Of a stretch of 64,000 nt of DNA, positions 1 to 12,309 are shown piece after piece. A program made the translations under genes and the position numbers. Numbering within the stretch: the first letter of the stretch is position 1; each line of letters opens with the position of its first letter. The notes below the pieces were generated by a model. That model was given only the letters and a program-made list of their open reading frames with translations. It did no database searches and was not told where the DNA came from. Origin of the DNA: Tubiluchus corallicola (lineage: Eukaryota > Priapulida > Priapulimorpha > Priapulimorphida > Tubiluchidae); contig JAQGDQ010000183.1 of the NCBI GenBank assembly GCA_030141605.1, forward strand, positions 167,255 through 231,254. The letters run 5' to 3'.

Positions 1-12
1 GTATGGATAGTG

Positions 13-604
13 TATTATGTACTTATATGTTAGTCAAATTAATGTACTTTTTCGTATGGATGCAGTGTAAATTTTTATAGTATTTTGAACATAATGTTAG
101 TGCAAGTTTCTTTGGTACGAATTTTGTTAAACTCTTATTTGAAGTGGTCAAAACTAATTATGGATCTAATGCGATTTTCAGTTTGAAAAATATGGGACTC
201 TTTTGCTGAGTGTGTTTGAATTTCTGCTCATAAATCCGGTTTTCTTTCCTCGGGCTTGTTATTTTTGCCTGTTAATTACAACCTTGTATCAACCGAAAAG
301 AACGCCAACGGATATCTTTATCAGAAAATTAGTGAGAATTGTCTTTAAAATAAGATAGTGATTTTCTGAGACTTGCCATGGTCTTAACTGCAGGAGAAGT
401 CAAAATGCCCATTGATTCTCGAAAAATTCTTAATTTTTTCGCAAGGTTTAATCCCTCGCGGACTTCTTCAGCTAAAATGAACTTGATATCAGCTAAAATG
501 AACTTGATATCAGCTAAAATGAACTTGATATCAGCTAAAATGAACTTGATATCAGCTAAAATCAACTTGATATCAGCTAAAATGAACTTGATATCAGCTA
601 AAAT
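13..604. repeat. Diverged direct-repeat copy A (partner at 2489-3345)
   Basis: This stretch aligns almost without gaps to 2489-3060, with scattered substitutions such as a TGA at about 207 where the partner reads GGA. The shared part runs from the ATGTACTT region through a GAAGTCAAAATGCC block and into a 21-bp minisatellite. It may extend left of the window. No protein family is recognisable in it. The two copies are seen directly; calling it a dispersed repeat rather than a local duplication is inference. Confidence 0.8.
469..604. repeat. 21-bp minisatellite, copy A (about 6.5 units)
   Basis: The unit is CAGCTAAAATSAACTTGATA plus one base, repeated head to tail with G/C variation at one position. 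The unit is 7 codons long and free of stops, so it reads open on both strands (SAKMNLI forward, LADIKFI-type on the reverse). The open frames follow from the period and are not evidence of a gene. Confidence 0.9.
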
Positions 605-624
605 CTAAGTTATGTATCTGCCCT

Positions 625-737
625 ATATAAAAGCGGTCGTTTCTGCTCTTTTACTAGACCAGTTAGCTTAATCCACAACGGTTTGAACTCGATTTCACCA
701 TTATTTTTGAATCTACTTCATGTAATTTGCCAATAAA
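625..737 (+). promoter_or_regulatory. TATA-like box followed about 100 bp later by AATAAA
   Basis: TATATAAAA lies at 625-633 directly after the 21-bp array, and AATAAA lies at 732-737. This spacing is what an LTR shows between its promoter and its poly(A) signal, with the array in the U3 position. No pol or gag gene and no matching TATA region were found beside the second repeat copy, so an LTR identity is only a suggestion. Confidence 0.3.
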
Positions 738-756
738 GCTATCGTTTTTCTTACAC

Positions 757-1120
757 ATCATTCTGTTGTTTCGTGGATGGAAGAGTCATAGACTGCTTGG
801 TCTCCGCATCTGCTGGTACCGAACCAACCTGGGTAGTTTTAACCCCTGTCTGCAAGGTACCGCCTACACTTCAATATATTTTAATATACTTTGCGTATTT
901 TTTATTCTTTGGGCAATAGAATACGTTTACAAACAAACAATTGCATTGTTTATTTAAATTGTTTATTTAAATTCGTTTATGTTGCCTGAAAGCGAACAGC
1001 GTAAAGCTACTGCAAATTTGCATTATTAAATAAAACATTCTTTCCTACAGTCTACTTTTTTGTAATTTTATTTTTTGCCTACCTCTTTTAAAAGAGGCGT
1101 TTCTTGCGCGGTTAGAAGCA
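757..1120. other. No gene seen
   Basis: AT-rich sequence with an exact CCTCTTTTAAAAGAGG palindrome near 1082-1097. Short open frames here have no family resemblance. Confidence 0.5.
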
Positions 1121-1443
1121 CATATGGCCTGACTTTTTAGTTTTTCTTCGCTGGAGTTCGAGTACATATCTTTTTACCTACATGTATAAATTTCATCATG
1201 ATTTCTGAGCTTGATAGCACACACGCACAGAACTTCAGTCTTATTGGTGCCAATCTCATACACAACCACCATGATTATTACAAATGGCCTGACTTTTTTA
1301 GTTCTTACTTCACAGGAGTTCGAGTACATCTCTTATCTAATTACCTAGATGTATAAATTTCATCATGGTTTATTGGCTTGATAGCACGCACGCACGCACG
1401 CACAGAACTTCAGCTTCGTTGGTGTCATTCATGCACAGCCACC
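1121..1443. repeat. Two-copy tandem duplication, about 160 bp per unit
   Basis: Segments 1121-1270 and 1281-1443 both contain ATGGCCTGACTTTTT, GGAGTTCGAGTACAT, TGTATAAATTTCATCATG, TTGATAGCAC, ACAGAACTTCAG and a CACAACCACC/CACAGCCACC end, in the same order. The second copy carries an expanded CGCA run. No coding content is recognisable. Confidence 0.8.
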
Positions 1444-1445
1444 GT

Positions 1446-2488
1446 ACTTGATTAAAAAGCCATTATTGTCTAAATACGTACGATAGTCGCGTAGTTTGCA
1501 AAATAAACCTATGAAGTAGGACTGCTGATAATCATTCAATCATTCTAAACAGGTAGAATCACCTACCTGCGTACTTGACACACAATCCATTCTGCAATGC
1601 ATGGTCGACTCGCATGTGCCGGTATTTGAGGGGCGGGGTCATATTTTATACTGAAACTTAGCACCCCCGGATGTACGGATTTAAGTTTTGAAATCTCTGT
1701 TTTGAACTAGCAACGAGTGCTGAGTTGTATCTTCAAAACTAATAGACTTATCCACCTTCCAAAAAGTAGTTTGGAGGCAATATATAGAAGTGGTTAGGTC
1801 GTCCCGGGTTGCCACCTCTTTTTCTGCACGTGAGCGCCCCCTGTAAGTACGTCATCCATGAGTAACTGGTCATTGTTGATGTACTATATTCCCGTCCATG
1901 TTTGAACTGACACGGGAGGGCGTCGGTTACACGGAGTTCAGATATTTGTGTGTTTAGTTTTTTTATCCGGGTTTCTGGTTTAAAAGTGCCGCACGTTTGA
2001 TCTTTTACGGAATAAGATTTAGAGTGAGTATCAAATCAGTTGTGTCTTTACGTATGTATAGACTATTTTAAGTTAATTTTTATGAGTATAAGCGTAATAT
2101 GTGGTTCTTGCCGTGAAAGGGTAAACAACGCCTAGTTAGGCTTTCCTATATGGGCGTGAGTGTTTACAAGTTTTGTGTGCGTTTGAATTTGAACAGTAAA
2201 AGTCGTACTAAATTTTTGTCAAGAAATCAAAAGTAGCTAAAGAGTTAGTTTAAACATAATTTATTATAGGATTGGATCAGACAGTTTGAACAACATGATT
2301 TAGGATCCTCACCACAACAGACTTTATACACTATTTACAAAAACATTTACAGTAAGAATAGACTATAACTACACAAGCTGACAAGTTTCACTTACATTAG
2401 ACACTAACATAGAAAATATTAATGTACGAATATTTAAGACTGATGCATTTCATATCAGATAGAAACTACTGGAAGCTAAAGAATTAAG
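1446..2488. other. No gene seen between repeat copies A and B
   Basis: The interval separates two diverged direct-repeat copies. It has a slightly GC-richer stretch near 1800-1930, but no splice-bounded coding exon, RNA gene or transposon end that I could recognise. Confidence 0.4.
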
Positions 2489-3345
2489 TATTATGTACTT
2501 GCATATTAGTCAAATTAATGTACTTTTTTCCTATGGAGGCAATGTTTATTTTGATAGGTATTTTGAACATAACGTTAGTGCAAGTTTCTTTGGTACGAAT
2601 TTTGTTAAACTCTTATTTGAAGTGATCAAAACTAATTATGGATCTAATACGATTTTCAGTTTGAAAAATATGGGTCTCTTTTGCGGAGTGTGTTTGAATT
2701 TCTGCTCATAAATCCGGTTTTCTTTCCTCGGGCTTGTTATTTTTGCCTGTTAATTACAACCTTGTATCAACCGAAAAGAACGCCAACGGATATCTTTATC
2801 AGAAAATTAGTGAGAATTGTCTTTAAAATAAGATAGTGATTTTCTGAGACTTGCCATGGTCTTAACTGCAGGAGAAGTCAAAATGCCCATTGATTCTCGA
2901 AAAATTCTTAATTTTTTCGCAAGGTTTCATGCCTCGCGGACTTCTTCAGCTAAAGTCAACTTGATGTCAGCTAAAATGAACTTGATATCAGCTAAAATGA
3001 ACTTGATATCAGCTAAAATGAACTTGATATCAGCTAAAATCAACTTGATATCAGCTAAAATGAACTTGATATCAGCTAAAATCAACTTGATATCAGCTAA
3101 AATCAACTTGATATCAGCTAAAATCAACTTGATATCAGCTAAAATTAACTTGATATCAGCTAAAATGAACTTGATATCAGCTAAAATCAACTTGATATCA
3201 GCTAAAATGAACTTGATATCAGCTAAAATTAACTTGATATCAGCTAAAATCAACTTGATATCAGCTAAAATCAACTTGATATCAGCTAAAATCAACTTGA
3301 TATCAGCCCAAATGAACTTGATATCAGCTAAAATCAACTTGATAT
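2489..3345. repeat. Diverged direct-repeat copy B with expanded array
   Basis: It matches copy A from its first bases through the GAAGTCAAAATGCC block. It then carries a minisatellite about three times longer than that of copy A. After the array the two copies diverge: this one continues into ATAGCCTAGATTTTGACGG and lacks the TATA box that follows copy A. Confidence 0.8.
2947..3345. repeat. 21-bp minisatellite, copy B (19 units)
   Basis: Nineteen near-identical 21-bp units with the same G/C/T variable site as copy A. Variant units (ATGAAC, ATCAAC, ATTAAC) are interspersed, which suggests repeated unequal exchange. Both strands are open for more than 130 codons purely because the period is divisible by three. 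Confidence 0.92.
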
Positions 3346-3429
3346 AGCCTAGATTTTGACGGATTTCTTGATCTTCCTGCATCCGTCAATATTTAGGCTA
3401 TGAGTCCGTGCAGGACGAATCCGAGCTTG

Positions 3430-3530
3430 CGTGATTTTAGGCTTCTGAGAAAAATAATGAATTTCTTGATGCTTAATAGGCATTTTGACTTCTTTTATGG
3501 TTAGTGAGAATTTGATATTTCTGGTGCGCA
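3430..3530 (-). repeat. Inverted degenerate copy of the block preceding the 21-bp array
   Basis: Read on the minus strand, this segment contains TCACTAACC, AGAAGTCAAAATGCC, CAAGAAATTC and ATTTTTCTCA. These are the same motifs, in the same order, as plus-strand 2810-2925 upstream of the array. The array is therefore flanked by inverted arms and could fold into a large hairpin. Confidence 0.6.
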
Positions 3531-3680
3531 TAGTCATTTTTTTGCTTTTTTGCATGCCTTTATCTTGAACATCTAGTGACTAGTGGCCCTATTTCGGACG
3601 GCTGCCTAAAAATAAAGAAATAATGGAATTAGCGTAATGCGTTGGCTCTTGAGCATTTGCTGTACTGTACCTCGCTGGGA

Positions 3681-3950
3681 GTCCCTGCTCTGTGGTAATC
3701 CAGTAGTCATGTCTGTGTCTGTCAGCGTCGTGTAGTCCCTGCTCTGTGGTAATCCAGTAGTCATGTCTGTGTCTGCCAGCGTCGTGTGGTCCCTGCTGTG
3801 TTGTAATCCAGTGGTCATGTCTGTGTCTGTCAGCGTTGTGTAGTCCCTGCTCTGTTGTAATCCAGTGGTCATGTCTGTGCCTGCCAGCGTCGTGTAGTCC
3901 ATGCTCTGTTGTAATCCAGTGGTCATGTCTGTGCCTGTCAGCGTCGTGTA
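3681..3950. repeat. 54-bp minisatellite, five units
   Basis: GTCCCTGCTCTGT starts or its close variants recur at 3681, 3735, 3789, 3843 and 3897, exactly 54 bp apart. Because 54 is divisible by three, the minus strand reads as an 18-residue repeat beginning MTTGLQQSRD. No gene context supports translation. Confidence 0.92.
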
Positions 3951-3955
3951 TTCTC

Positions 3956-6555
3956 TTTATCGGACTTGTGCAGAACAGTAGTCTGCTAATAATGTGGATT
4001 TAATACTGGTGTCGTTTTGTAATCTAATATGATTGCCAGTAATCCGCAGGGTGTCTCTGTGTGGATTATATTCTGATTGCAATTATTGGTTCGAGCTGTG
4101 CGTCTGTCTGTGTGTCTGCCCGTTTCCAGATTTTCTCCGTCGTGAAGTAAAGTAGGGAGTTCGTACTTAGCGTGGCCCTCTATTGAGTTCTTAAAATTAT
4201 TTCCTATTTTATCAAAAATGCTTTCAGGAATTCGCATTATTGGTTCCTAAGCGTCCTGGAAAGCAGAAGGGCTGAGTTCGAGTCCCAGCGTAGGCGTAAA
4301 ATTTTCAGACTTTCTAATTTAGAATTGCTTTGTAAGCAACAAATTATTGGATTACCATTCCTAGAATCAAACGACTGTTTGTACGGCATTTTTTCCTTTA
4401 TCTTTTGGCCCTCAATGGAATTTTGTGGAGTTTTTTCCAAGTAATTGTAGCTTCACTGAAGAAGAACATTTACAGATTTATGCTTCATTCCACTATTGAA
4501 GTAACAATTTTTTCTGGACCTGTAATCATGGTTTCCATCTTACTATTGTATTCCTTACTTTGTCCACTCGCCATGCTCGATGGCGATTTGTACCGCAAAG
4601 TAGAAACCAGTTTATCCTAGTCAGTATTTGTAGTACGTATTAGTAATAGAAGCTAGAATTCCCTGTAAGTCTTAAAAAATCTTTATTGAGAGAAAAAATG
4701 TAAGATTCTTTAGAGTCTTAAAGGGCGCTGTGGCTTCTGTGAAAAAGGCTTTTGTCAATATATGTAGCAACATAAACCAAACTCCTTTAGTGGCACAAAC
4801 ACTTTGTTATTGACTGTCTTTTCTGTACACTACGTTGTGACTACTAGATTAAAACCTGTAAAAGCTCAAATCAGTTGAAACTGGTTAACCTTGGGCAATG
4901 TATCAGAAACCAGTCAGGTGAGAAAATGATTCACTGTAGTCTAACTTGCTGTAAAGTTATAATGTTGCTAAAGTTTATAAAGTTCATAAACAAACTCGTG
5001 AATCAGTTCACGACAGCTTCTGTTTTGCTGTTATTATTAATTATTATTATTAATATAATTCTTTATTTTTAAAAACTATGTACAGAATACATTCCCTCTA
5101 TTTGTAGGGATATGTTTAAAATTTCTAAAAGCTTTTACAACGTATTAAGCCTATTCACAGACATATAAAATTTAGAATCCAACGCATGAGACACACTGAA
5201 CGACAACGATCATATACAATAGACATAGTTACAAATTATACATACATAATAAAAGATAACGAACATATTTTAATACTTAGTAACAAAAATTTACATACAT
5301 TATACACAATGAAAACAGCGAGTACAATTATAATAAACATAATTACCAATTCTAATGTAAATTCACATAATCATAAATAAAGCGAAACAGCATATAGAAA
5401 ACACGACGAGAGTTGTAAAATTTCATCACCATCAGACTGTTTATATACGGGCGAAAGACGTTAGGAATTCATCCGAGATAAGATTTGCAAAAGCATTTAT
5501 AGCATTATTATCCCGGCTAGAGAAAACATAGTCCGAATCTAACGAATCTGCTGTTATGACCAATAGGTAGAGGTCAGAAGAGCACTATCTTATCTTATTT
5601 TCAAGGTAATTATCAGTCACTTTTCTTGTTCGCTAATCACTTAGAGGTTTTAGCGTTGTTTACATAAAATTGTGACGTAATTTCTCACTTTTTCCCTCGT
5701 TACAAACCTACAGTGCATGGAAAGTTACCTGGTAACCTTTGGTTATTTTAATTTGACTGTTTGTCGGCCAGGTGGACTTAAATACTATTTCCGTTTTTGT
5801 GCGACATTTTAGAGTGCTAGCTCCTGTGTTTCCATCTACTAGCATTATTATTAAACTACTAAAAGCTGGGTTCTAATATTGTATATAAAATTTGCTGCCT
5901 AGTTGTCCTGTTTTGTCCACTTTAATTTCGGAATTTTTTTGTCTCGCTTCGGTTTGTTATTCATTTTCCAAACAGCGGGAGTAAAATCAGGTCACGTAAC
6001 AGCCGCTTGCGCGCATCCCGGGATTCGGAGTGCAGCAAGCTCAACAACAGCAGCAGCTGCATATCTCATTCTGTGAGTGGTGTGATGCGCTGAGCTTGTC
6101 TGTGCATACCAGGAGGAGGGTGTGTTTGATTGTAAAAGCAGTGAGCGGAAACCAGAGTTGGACTTGTTGACAAGGTATGGCTTCCAAATCATTATCTATG
6201 GCTTCTAAATTGTCATCTGTGATTTCTTTTTCTTGACTCTTGAAAATTATAGTGAATTCTTGGACGAGCTTGCAGTCACTGTTGTATTAGTTTGTATGGC
6301 GTTGTCCTGAAGTGCTTTTTAGCTGTGGTGTGATGTGTTTTACGTAAATTTTCATATTACTATGTAGATTATTTTGTTGAGTACAGTACTATCTACTCGT
6401 TAAGCGTAAATAATGAATTGTAGCACTTATGTCAAATTTTTGGGTATTAAAAATCAAAAGGTCAAGGTCACAACTGCGGAAAATGAATGTCAAAATAATT
6501 TTTTTCTTTATTAATATGTCACACGTGTGACACTTCGTGTCAACGCAATTGCAAG
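3956..6555. other. Intergenic, nothing firmly identified
   Basis: A Pol III B-box-like GAGTTCGAGTCCC sits near 4275-4287 without a convincing A box. A GC-richer, CAG-containing stretch at about 6000-6174 ends in CAAG/GTATGG, a possible splice donor, and could be an untranslated first exon of a downstream gene. Short open frames here do not resemble known proteins. Confidence 0.35.
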
Positions 6556-7148
6556 TTAAAGCAAAACCGGACCCAATCTTAAACTGTAAGTTAAAACAAT
6601 CTACTCTTTAAAATATTGAAAGGAAACATATTATTTTTTAAAAAAATGATTCTCGTGAAAGAATTATTATCACACAAACACAATTTCACGTTCGCTCCAC
6701 TAGTTTTTGGCTGTTACACGCATTTCGACATTCGCTAGTTAGACGGGCACTAGCGCCTGCATTTCGAAAATGCATTACACAAACAACATGTACTGTACCT
6801 CTCAGTTCAGATGTATTAGTTTGTGACGACTTACACAGCTCATGCGCAAGCACAGCGTAAAACTTGCCCAGTTTTAGTACAACACATTCAAAATCTTACA
6901 GTAGCACTGTACTTCAATTTTCGCTTTCGCAAACACGTGCAACACGTTCGCGGAATGTTTTTGCTGTTGAAAATTGAGTTAGTTTGTGATGTCATCAACA
7001 GTTGAGCTCGCACGTCGTTAGTTAAGTTTTTAATCCATTAATTAATAATCAGAAACGCTTGTGCAGTATCAATTGTGTTATAATGTATACTTTTAATCGG
7101 ACTTGAAAATGGCGGTAGTATACGAAAAATTATCCTGTCTTCCTTTAA
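6556..7148. mobile_element. MITE family A, copy 1
   Basis: The element starts TTAAAGCAAAACCGGACCC and ends CCTGTCTTCCTTTAAA, so its ends are imperfect inverted repeats of the form TTTAAAGSAARACMGGA. Related copies occur at 16879-17352, 25891-26500, 28745-29325 and 41822-42417, sharing interior blocks such as GCACTAGCGCCTGCATTTCG and GCTGTACCTCTCAGTT. It encodes no recognisable transposase, so it looks non-autonomous. Confidence 0.75.
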
Positions 7149-7694
7149 ATTTCCAACGTAACATTAGAAGATGCAGTGCTATACTAGTAACCGTTGGTTC
7201 TGGATATTTAGATGTCGTATGATTTCGATCTGCGTAGAGAGACCCTCATGGCCAGAAAGACAAAGATTTCTCTTTTATGAACGGACCTCTTCAAAACGTA
7301 CTCTATGTTTGTCCTACTTCCCTGACTGATTGTAGTTTTCGTTTTTCCCACCAGAAAATTCACAAAGGAGGCCTGTAGGCTCATTAGGGTGGGTATTTAA
7401 ATTGCTTATTTATCATCAGACTTAATTGAATCAATTATTGAAGTTGAAAGATTTATTGGAGCGTTTAAGAACGGCGGCTGTTTATTTTTTTATTTTGCAA
7501 CAAGCAGAAGAGAAATAAGAACTTGTTTAGCCCTGGCGTCCATAGAACGTTCACGCTGGGGTGTTTAATTGTAATTTGTTCGCGCATCATTGAAATCATT
7601 TTAAGTGCTTTCCAATTACAACGTTTACACCCATGTTTCGAGTGAGTGTGTCTGTAGTACAGTATAGCAGATTATAGTATAAATATTTATATAT
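7149..7694. other. No gene seen
   Basis: AT-rich sequence between a MITE and a microsatellite-bearing repeat. No coding exon, RNA gene or transposon terminus was recognised. Confidence 0.4.
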
Positions 7695-7928
7695 GAAACA
7701 AAGATTTAATTATATAAAGATATAGTAATTGAATAATTAATATCTTTAATTAATAAAAATATACAAACGTACATATACATACATACATACATACATACCT
7801 ACCTACCTACCTACCTACCTACCTACCTACATACATACATACATACGTACGTACGTACATACATACATACATACATACATACATACATACATACATACAT
7901 ACAAACAAACATAAACAAACAAACAAAG

Positions 7929-7994
<66 letters not shown>

Positions 7995-8013
7995 ACACAC
8001 ACACACACACATA
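7695..8013. repeat. Conserved AT-rich leader plus (TACA)n/(TACC)n and (CA)n microsatellite
   Basis: A roughly 70-bp leader (AAAGATTTAATTATATAAAG onward) is followed by tetranucleotide repeats at about 7770-7925 and a long CA run at 7931-8010. The same leader precedes a second CA array at 8973-9150, so leader and microsatellite appear to have been copied together. All open frames in it are microsatellite artefacts. Confidence 0.85.
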
Positions 8014-8972
8014 AATACATATTATGGTAAATCTTTATTTGAAAACAGATAAAATTTGAAAACAGTAACTGCGTGATTTTTATTTGTCATTCTGCGGGGA
8101 CATTGGCAACATTTTGCAGCTTCTTTTCCATAATTTTTCACAAGCAACCATTTCTTGTTTTAATTTCCACAACGATAAACCAAAAAAAACTCGAGCAAGT
8201 GATTGAAGCCATGGATACACTAAAATACTAAAGTACATTTGTCATCCCAGTGAAGACGAACTGCGCAATGCAAGTCGTACCTTAAAATTTTAAGCTCGGT
8301 ATCTGCTCTAGTAGCATTTTTAACATGTTGCCACAAAGGCGTAAAAATAATCCGTATAGACACACCGTTTCATTAAACTGCTTCAACATGATAAGACTAC
8401 TATATTGTACGTTGACCGGAATGGCTGTCATTTCGATCTAAGTTGTTTTAGGCATTAACTATGCATACAGCAAGCGGTGACGCCCATTTTGGAATTAATT
8501 ACTCCTGCAGTCACTTCCTATTTGCAATGCTCTCTACTTGACCTTCCCTTAATCACGTTAATTACATGCCTCTTGAAACAACGTAATTATTATTAACAAC
8601 GTGAACGAAAGTACAGACAGGTTCGTGAAATGAATGGCATTATTTAAGCACGAATTCAATTCATAAAAAGATAAAATAAGTTATTTCCCGTCGCAGATAA
8701 TAGTCTATGCGAAGGTAGGGGGTTTAATCAGAATAAAAAGGGCTAAAGTCACTAAACTTGGCCAAGGGCCAAACACACGCAAGACCTGCAAACTCAAAAT
8801 AGCAAAGGTCCAACGACGAGATCAAAAAATGTCGAAAATACTTCTTCGCGGTTGACTGATCAGTTTATTTCTGCTAAAAGCCATATACAAATATATACAC
8901 ACATACAATAACATTTAAACTGTGTCACGCTAATGTTAAACATCTATAACTAAAAAATCACATAAAAGTATA
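8014..8972. other. No gene seen
   Basis: Unique-looking AT-rich sequence between two copies of a CA-microsatellite repeat. No splice-bounded coding segment was found. Confidence 0.4.
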
Positions 8973-9066
8973 TGAAATAAAGATTTAATTATATAAAGAT
9001 GTAGTAATTAGCTAATTAATATCTTTAATTAATAAAAATATACATACGCACGTATACACATGCATG

Positions 9067-9117
<51 letters not shown>

Positions 9118-9150
9118 GCACGCACGCACGCACGCAAACGCACACACACA
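8973..9150. repeat. Second leader plus (CA)n/(CGCA)n microsatellite
   Basis: The leader matches 7695-7765 with a handful of differences and is followed by CA and CGCA repeats at about 9069-9150. The shared leader suggests a dispersed element whose 3' tail became a microsatellite. Confidence 0.8.
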
Positions 9151-11978
9151 CTAGGGTAAAAAAAATTATATACATAGTAGAAGTTATCGTATATGCAGAA
9201 GTTATATAATTGAACCTGATAAAGGTACCTGTGACCAGAGCAGCAAGAAGTTTGACTTATATTGTACGTAGTGTCTTCGTGACAGTTCAGGTGAAGGGCG
9301 AACCTTGAGCGCATTGTTTACTTTTCCCGTGAGGTTACTAAATAACTCAATAAAAGCACATTGCTTAATTTTCTTCGGGCTTTAGTTTTCAAGAATTATA
9401 ACACGTACTAAGAAAACTTGCGAATGCCTGTCATCACCAAAAAAGAGAACATTATTTGTGTTTGATGTCCATTGCCGTGTCACCTGCATATATTTGTGAA
9501 TGAAAGCAATAAACAAATGAGTTAAAACATCATGATGTACTTATTTACATTATCACTTCATAACATACAATCTGTAAATCAAAACATATATAAGTGTTAG
9601 TTGACGTCACAACATATTACAATTCAATATTTAACCGTGGTAATTTGCATCCCGGCACCTACAGTGTCTTTATTAAGTTTAGAGATAGCTTTGCCTCTGA
9701 ACGTTAGGGAAAGACCTGCTCTCCGTCAACTATTACGGCCGTCAGGTCTTCCAAACGAGTCCCTTGGACTATTTGTACCAGACCTACTCATTAAACAATT
9801 ACACGGTTTGATACGATAAGACAGGTTTCTTATATACATACGTGCACAATAAAACCACAGAAGTAATTATGAACTCTCTTTAAGTACTTCATACAGTTAT
9901 TTGTGCAGAACAAATATTAATTTGCTTACTTCGGAAATGAGTTTCCGACAGCATGCTGGCAATGACATGTGATACAGTTTTACACTTTAAAACGATAAAT
10001 TCAGATAAATCTGCGACATGTCATAATATTATCTGTGTATCTTTATTTGGTTAAGTGATCAGCTTATCAATTATTAGTCAAGAAAGTAAATAAATCAGCC
10101 ATCTCACTAATGTACTGTAGCACATAAAATTTTGCCTTTCCACATGCTTTTAGTATAATGACCTTCAAACAACCTTTGACCTATATTCTGACCCAAGGCA
10201 CGCCCCATTGTCATGGTGTTTGTTTTCATGTAGAAATGTACTACCTTTTAAAATGGATGACCTTGACCTTGGCAGATTACACGTGACGTGTAGCGTTTTG
10301 AGTGGACCATTCCTCTTGAGATCAGGGATTATAAAATTACGTAAGCAAGGCTGCACACGTGAACTTGTCCTCTTAGAAGGCCAAAAGGCCAAGAAGCAGG
10401 TCGTAAGATATTTTTCAGTATATTATACTTATCATGCACCTACAGTATGCATTCCGCGACGTTTTGTCATGCATCAGTTCTTATCTACAAGCCCATATTA
10501 TTCTACTGGGTATCTTACAATCGATATTCCTCACAAGTTGTGCTCGTACGAGATTACTCTTCCGGATCCGGTTCTATCCCGGCTCGGCTGCCGCCTTCCG
10601 CTCGGATTTGAGCTGATTGGCATGTCGGTTTTCCACTGCTGCTGCTAATTACAGTCCGTCATGCGAAAGGGTTAAAATTACAACCCGCTTTCTCTCTGTT
10701 ATTGTAACGGGCGCAGGCAGCTGTCGTACGACACATGTGTGATGAGTAGGTTTCATATTACCACTAATTAAACTCATGTCAGCCGATGTCTATGTATTTA
10801 TGCTGTACATTGCTTGCTGTTAAAATGACAGATTTGCGATAAATGGCGCTAGGTGCATTTATTTCTCGTTAAACCGAAATCGTTTTTGCAGCGTAAGAAT
10901 TTCTTCAACTATTTAAATTACTGCTTTACATGCAACAGTGTTTGTGAGATACACTTTTGGATGCATTGAGTTTTCGTACTTAAGCCGATGACGTAATCTT
11001 GCATGGCCGCCTTCACGCTTCGGCTTCTAACAATGCCAGCTTTCCCAGGCAAGCTGTAATTAAGTCAAGAGTACGACACTCAGCATTAATTAAATATTAA
11101 TCGGCGCAGGCTTTTAGACAGAAGCTATTACTGAAGACAGCGACTTGACTTTAGCGAACCTCTTAGCTCTAGCTTCTCATAAGAAAGTACGAATCTCAAG
11201 AGAAATCAGCAATGTTGTTAGAAAAATTAGCAGAACTCTATGCGAATTTAAAAGAAATCAAACACAAGTAAACACTGATATTGGATGAAAAAATGGTTGT
11301 AGTTCTTTAAATGGCGTGGTGCAGTTGACAGTAAGGTGTTATGATCTATATAAAACTATAAAGATAATACTGTACAACGAATGATTGAATAATTTGACCG
11401 GTTCTACCACTACGCAAGCTAGGCAGTTGCCTAGAGCGCCAATTCTGAAAGCAGTTCTTTGATTTTTTAAATTTAGAATACGCGATGTATGCGCACATCA
11501 TTTTTGATGAGGGTATGCCATCGTTAGCTTTGTATAATCTTATTTTTAATAGCACTTAATTCGTTTACTTTTAATTGCTTTTAAATGGTCTAGATTTTTT
11601 TGTTTATGAAACTCAAAATGTGTTTGACTGTAAAAAAACATGGAAGCAGATACACGTAATGGATTAGTATTAGGAAGAGCTCATACATGTCATTGCCCTG
11701 GCCGTGTAGCTGATGCAGTTAGATCAGACAAAACTGGTTCTATTAGAATGGAGCATATTTACTGAAACGTCATGATAAGATAATGACCGTGCAAACTGGA
11801 AAACTACAACTACGAATTTTTTAGTTTATTAAAATCTGAATTATTAATTATGTGAAAACTTGCAAAAATACCTGCTGGTTTAGTATCTCAAGCGCTTCTT
11901 GGGCTTTTTTCTATATGCCCTAACAACACATTAATGTAAAGTATTTCACTGTAAGTGCTTATAAATATGCAAAAAATA
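9151..11978. other. Intergenic, no gene identified
   Basis: The longest open frame is at 10208-10648, plus strand. It has no recognisable domain, no splice context and ordinary codon texture, so I do not call it. ATGACCTTGACCTTGG at about 10256-10271 contains two adjacent TGACCT half-sites; nothing else stands out. Confidence 0.4.
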
Positions 11979-11984
11979 TTTATT
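11979..11984 (-). terminator. Candidate poly(A) signal for the peroxidase gene
   Basis: TTTATT on the plus strand is AATAAA on the minus strand, about 325 bases beyond the stop codon of the peroxidase gene. This gives a reasonable 3' UTR length. It is the first clear hexamer I noticed downstream. Confidence 0.4.
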
Positions 11985-12309
11985 TTTTGTAAATATAAAA
12001 AGAATATCGATTTTATAACATAGGTCATGTAGTAGGTTATATAACAAAAAATTGTTTTGTTTTGTAGGAAACGATTGTAGAACCAATTTTATGTACATGT
12101 AACTTTTCGAAACAAATTTATGTAAAGCCAAATAGAAACACGAGCTGTCCTGGCTTTCAAGGACATAGATGTAGCTCTCTCTTACGTGTGCTGTCTTTTT
12201 TTAATTCTTCACTTTTCGTTCACATTATAATTTAGTTTCTGCTGTTCAACATTGACCCTCGTTTGTACGTTTCTGTTTTTGAGATTCCTTCTTCCAGAGT
12301 CGGCTGTGC

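Noticed and set aside
1-3345. Complete LTR retrotransposon with copies A and B as its two LTRs
   Set aside because: Copy B lacks the TATA and AATAAA region of copy A, and the interval between them has no gag or pol resemblance.
4230-4300. tRNA gene
   Set aside because: A B-box-like GAGTTCGAGTCCC is present but no A box or foldable acceptor stem was found.
6823-7005. 60-codon open frame
   Set aside because: It lies inside a MITE and is not conserved as a frame in the other copies.
10208-10648. 146-codon open frame
   Set aside because: No recognisable domain, no plausible splice partners, and within the length expected by chance in 64 kb.
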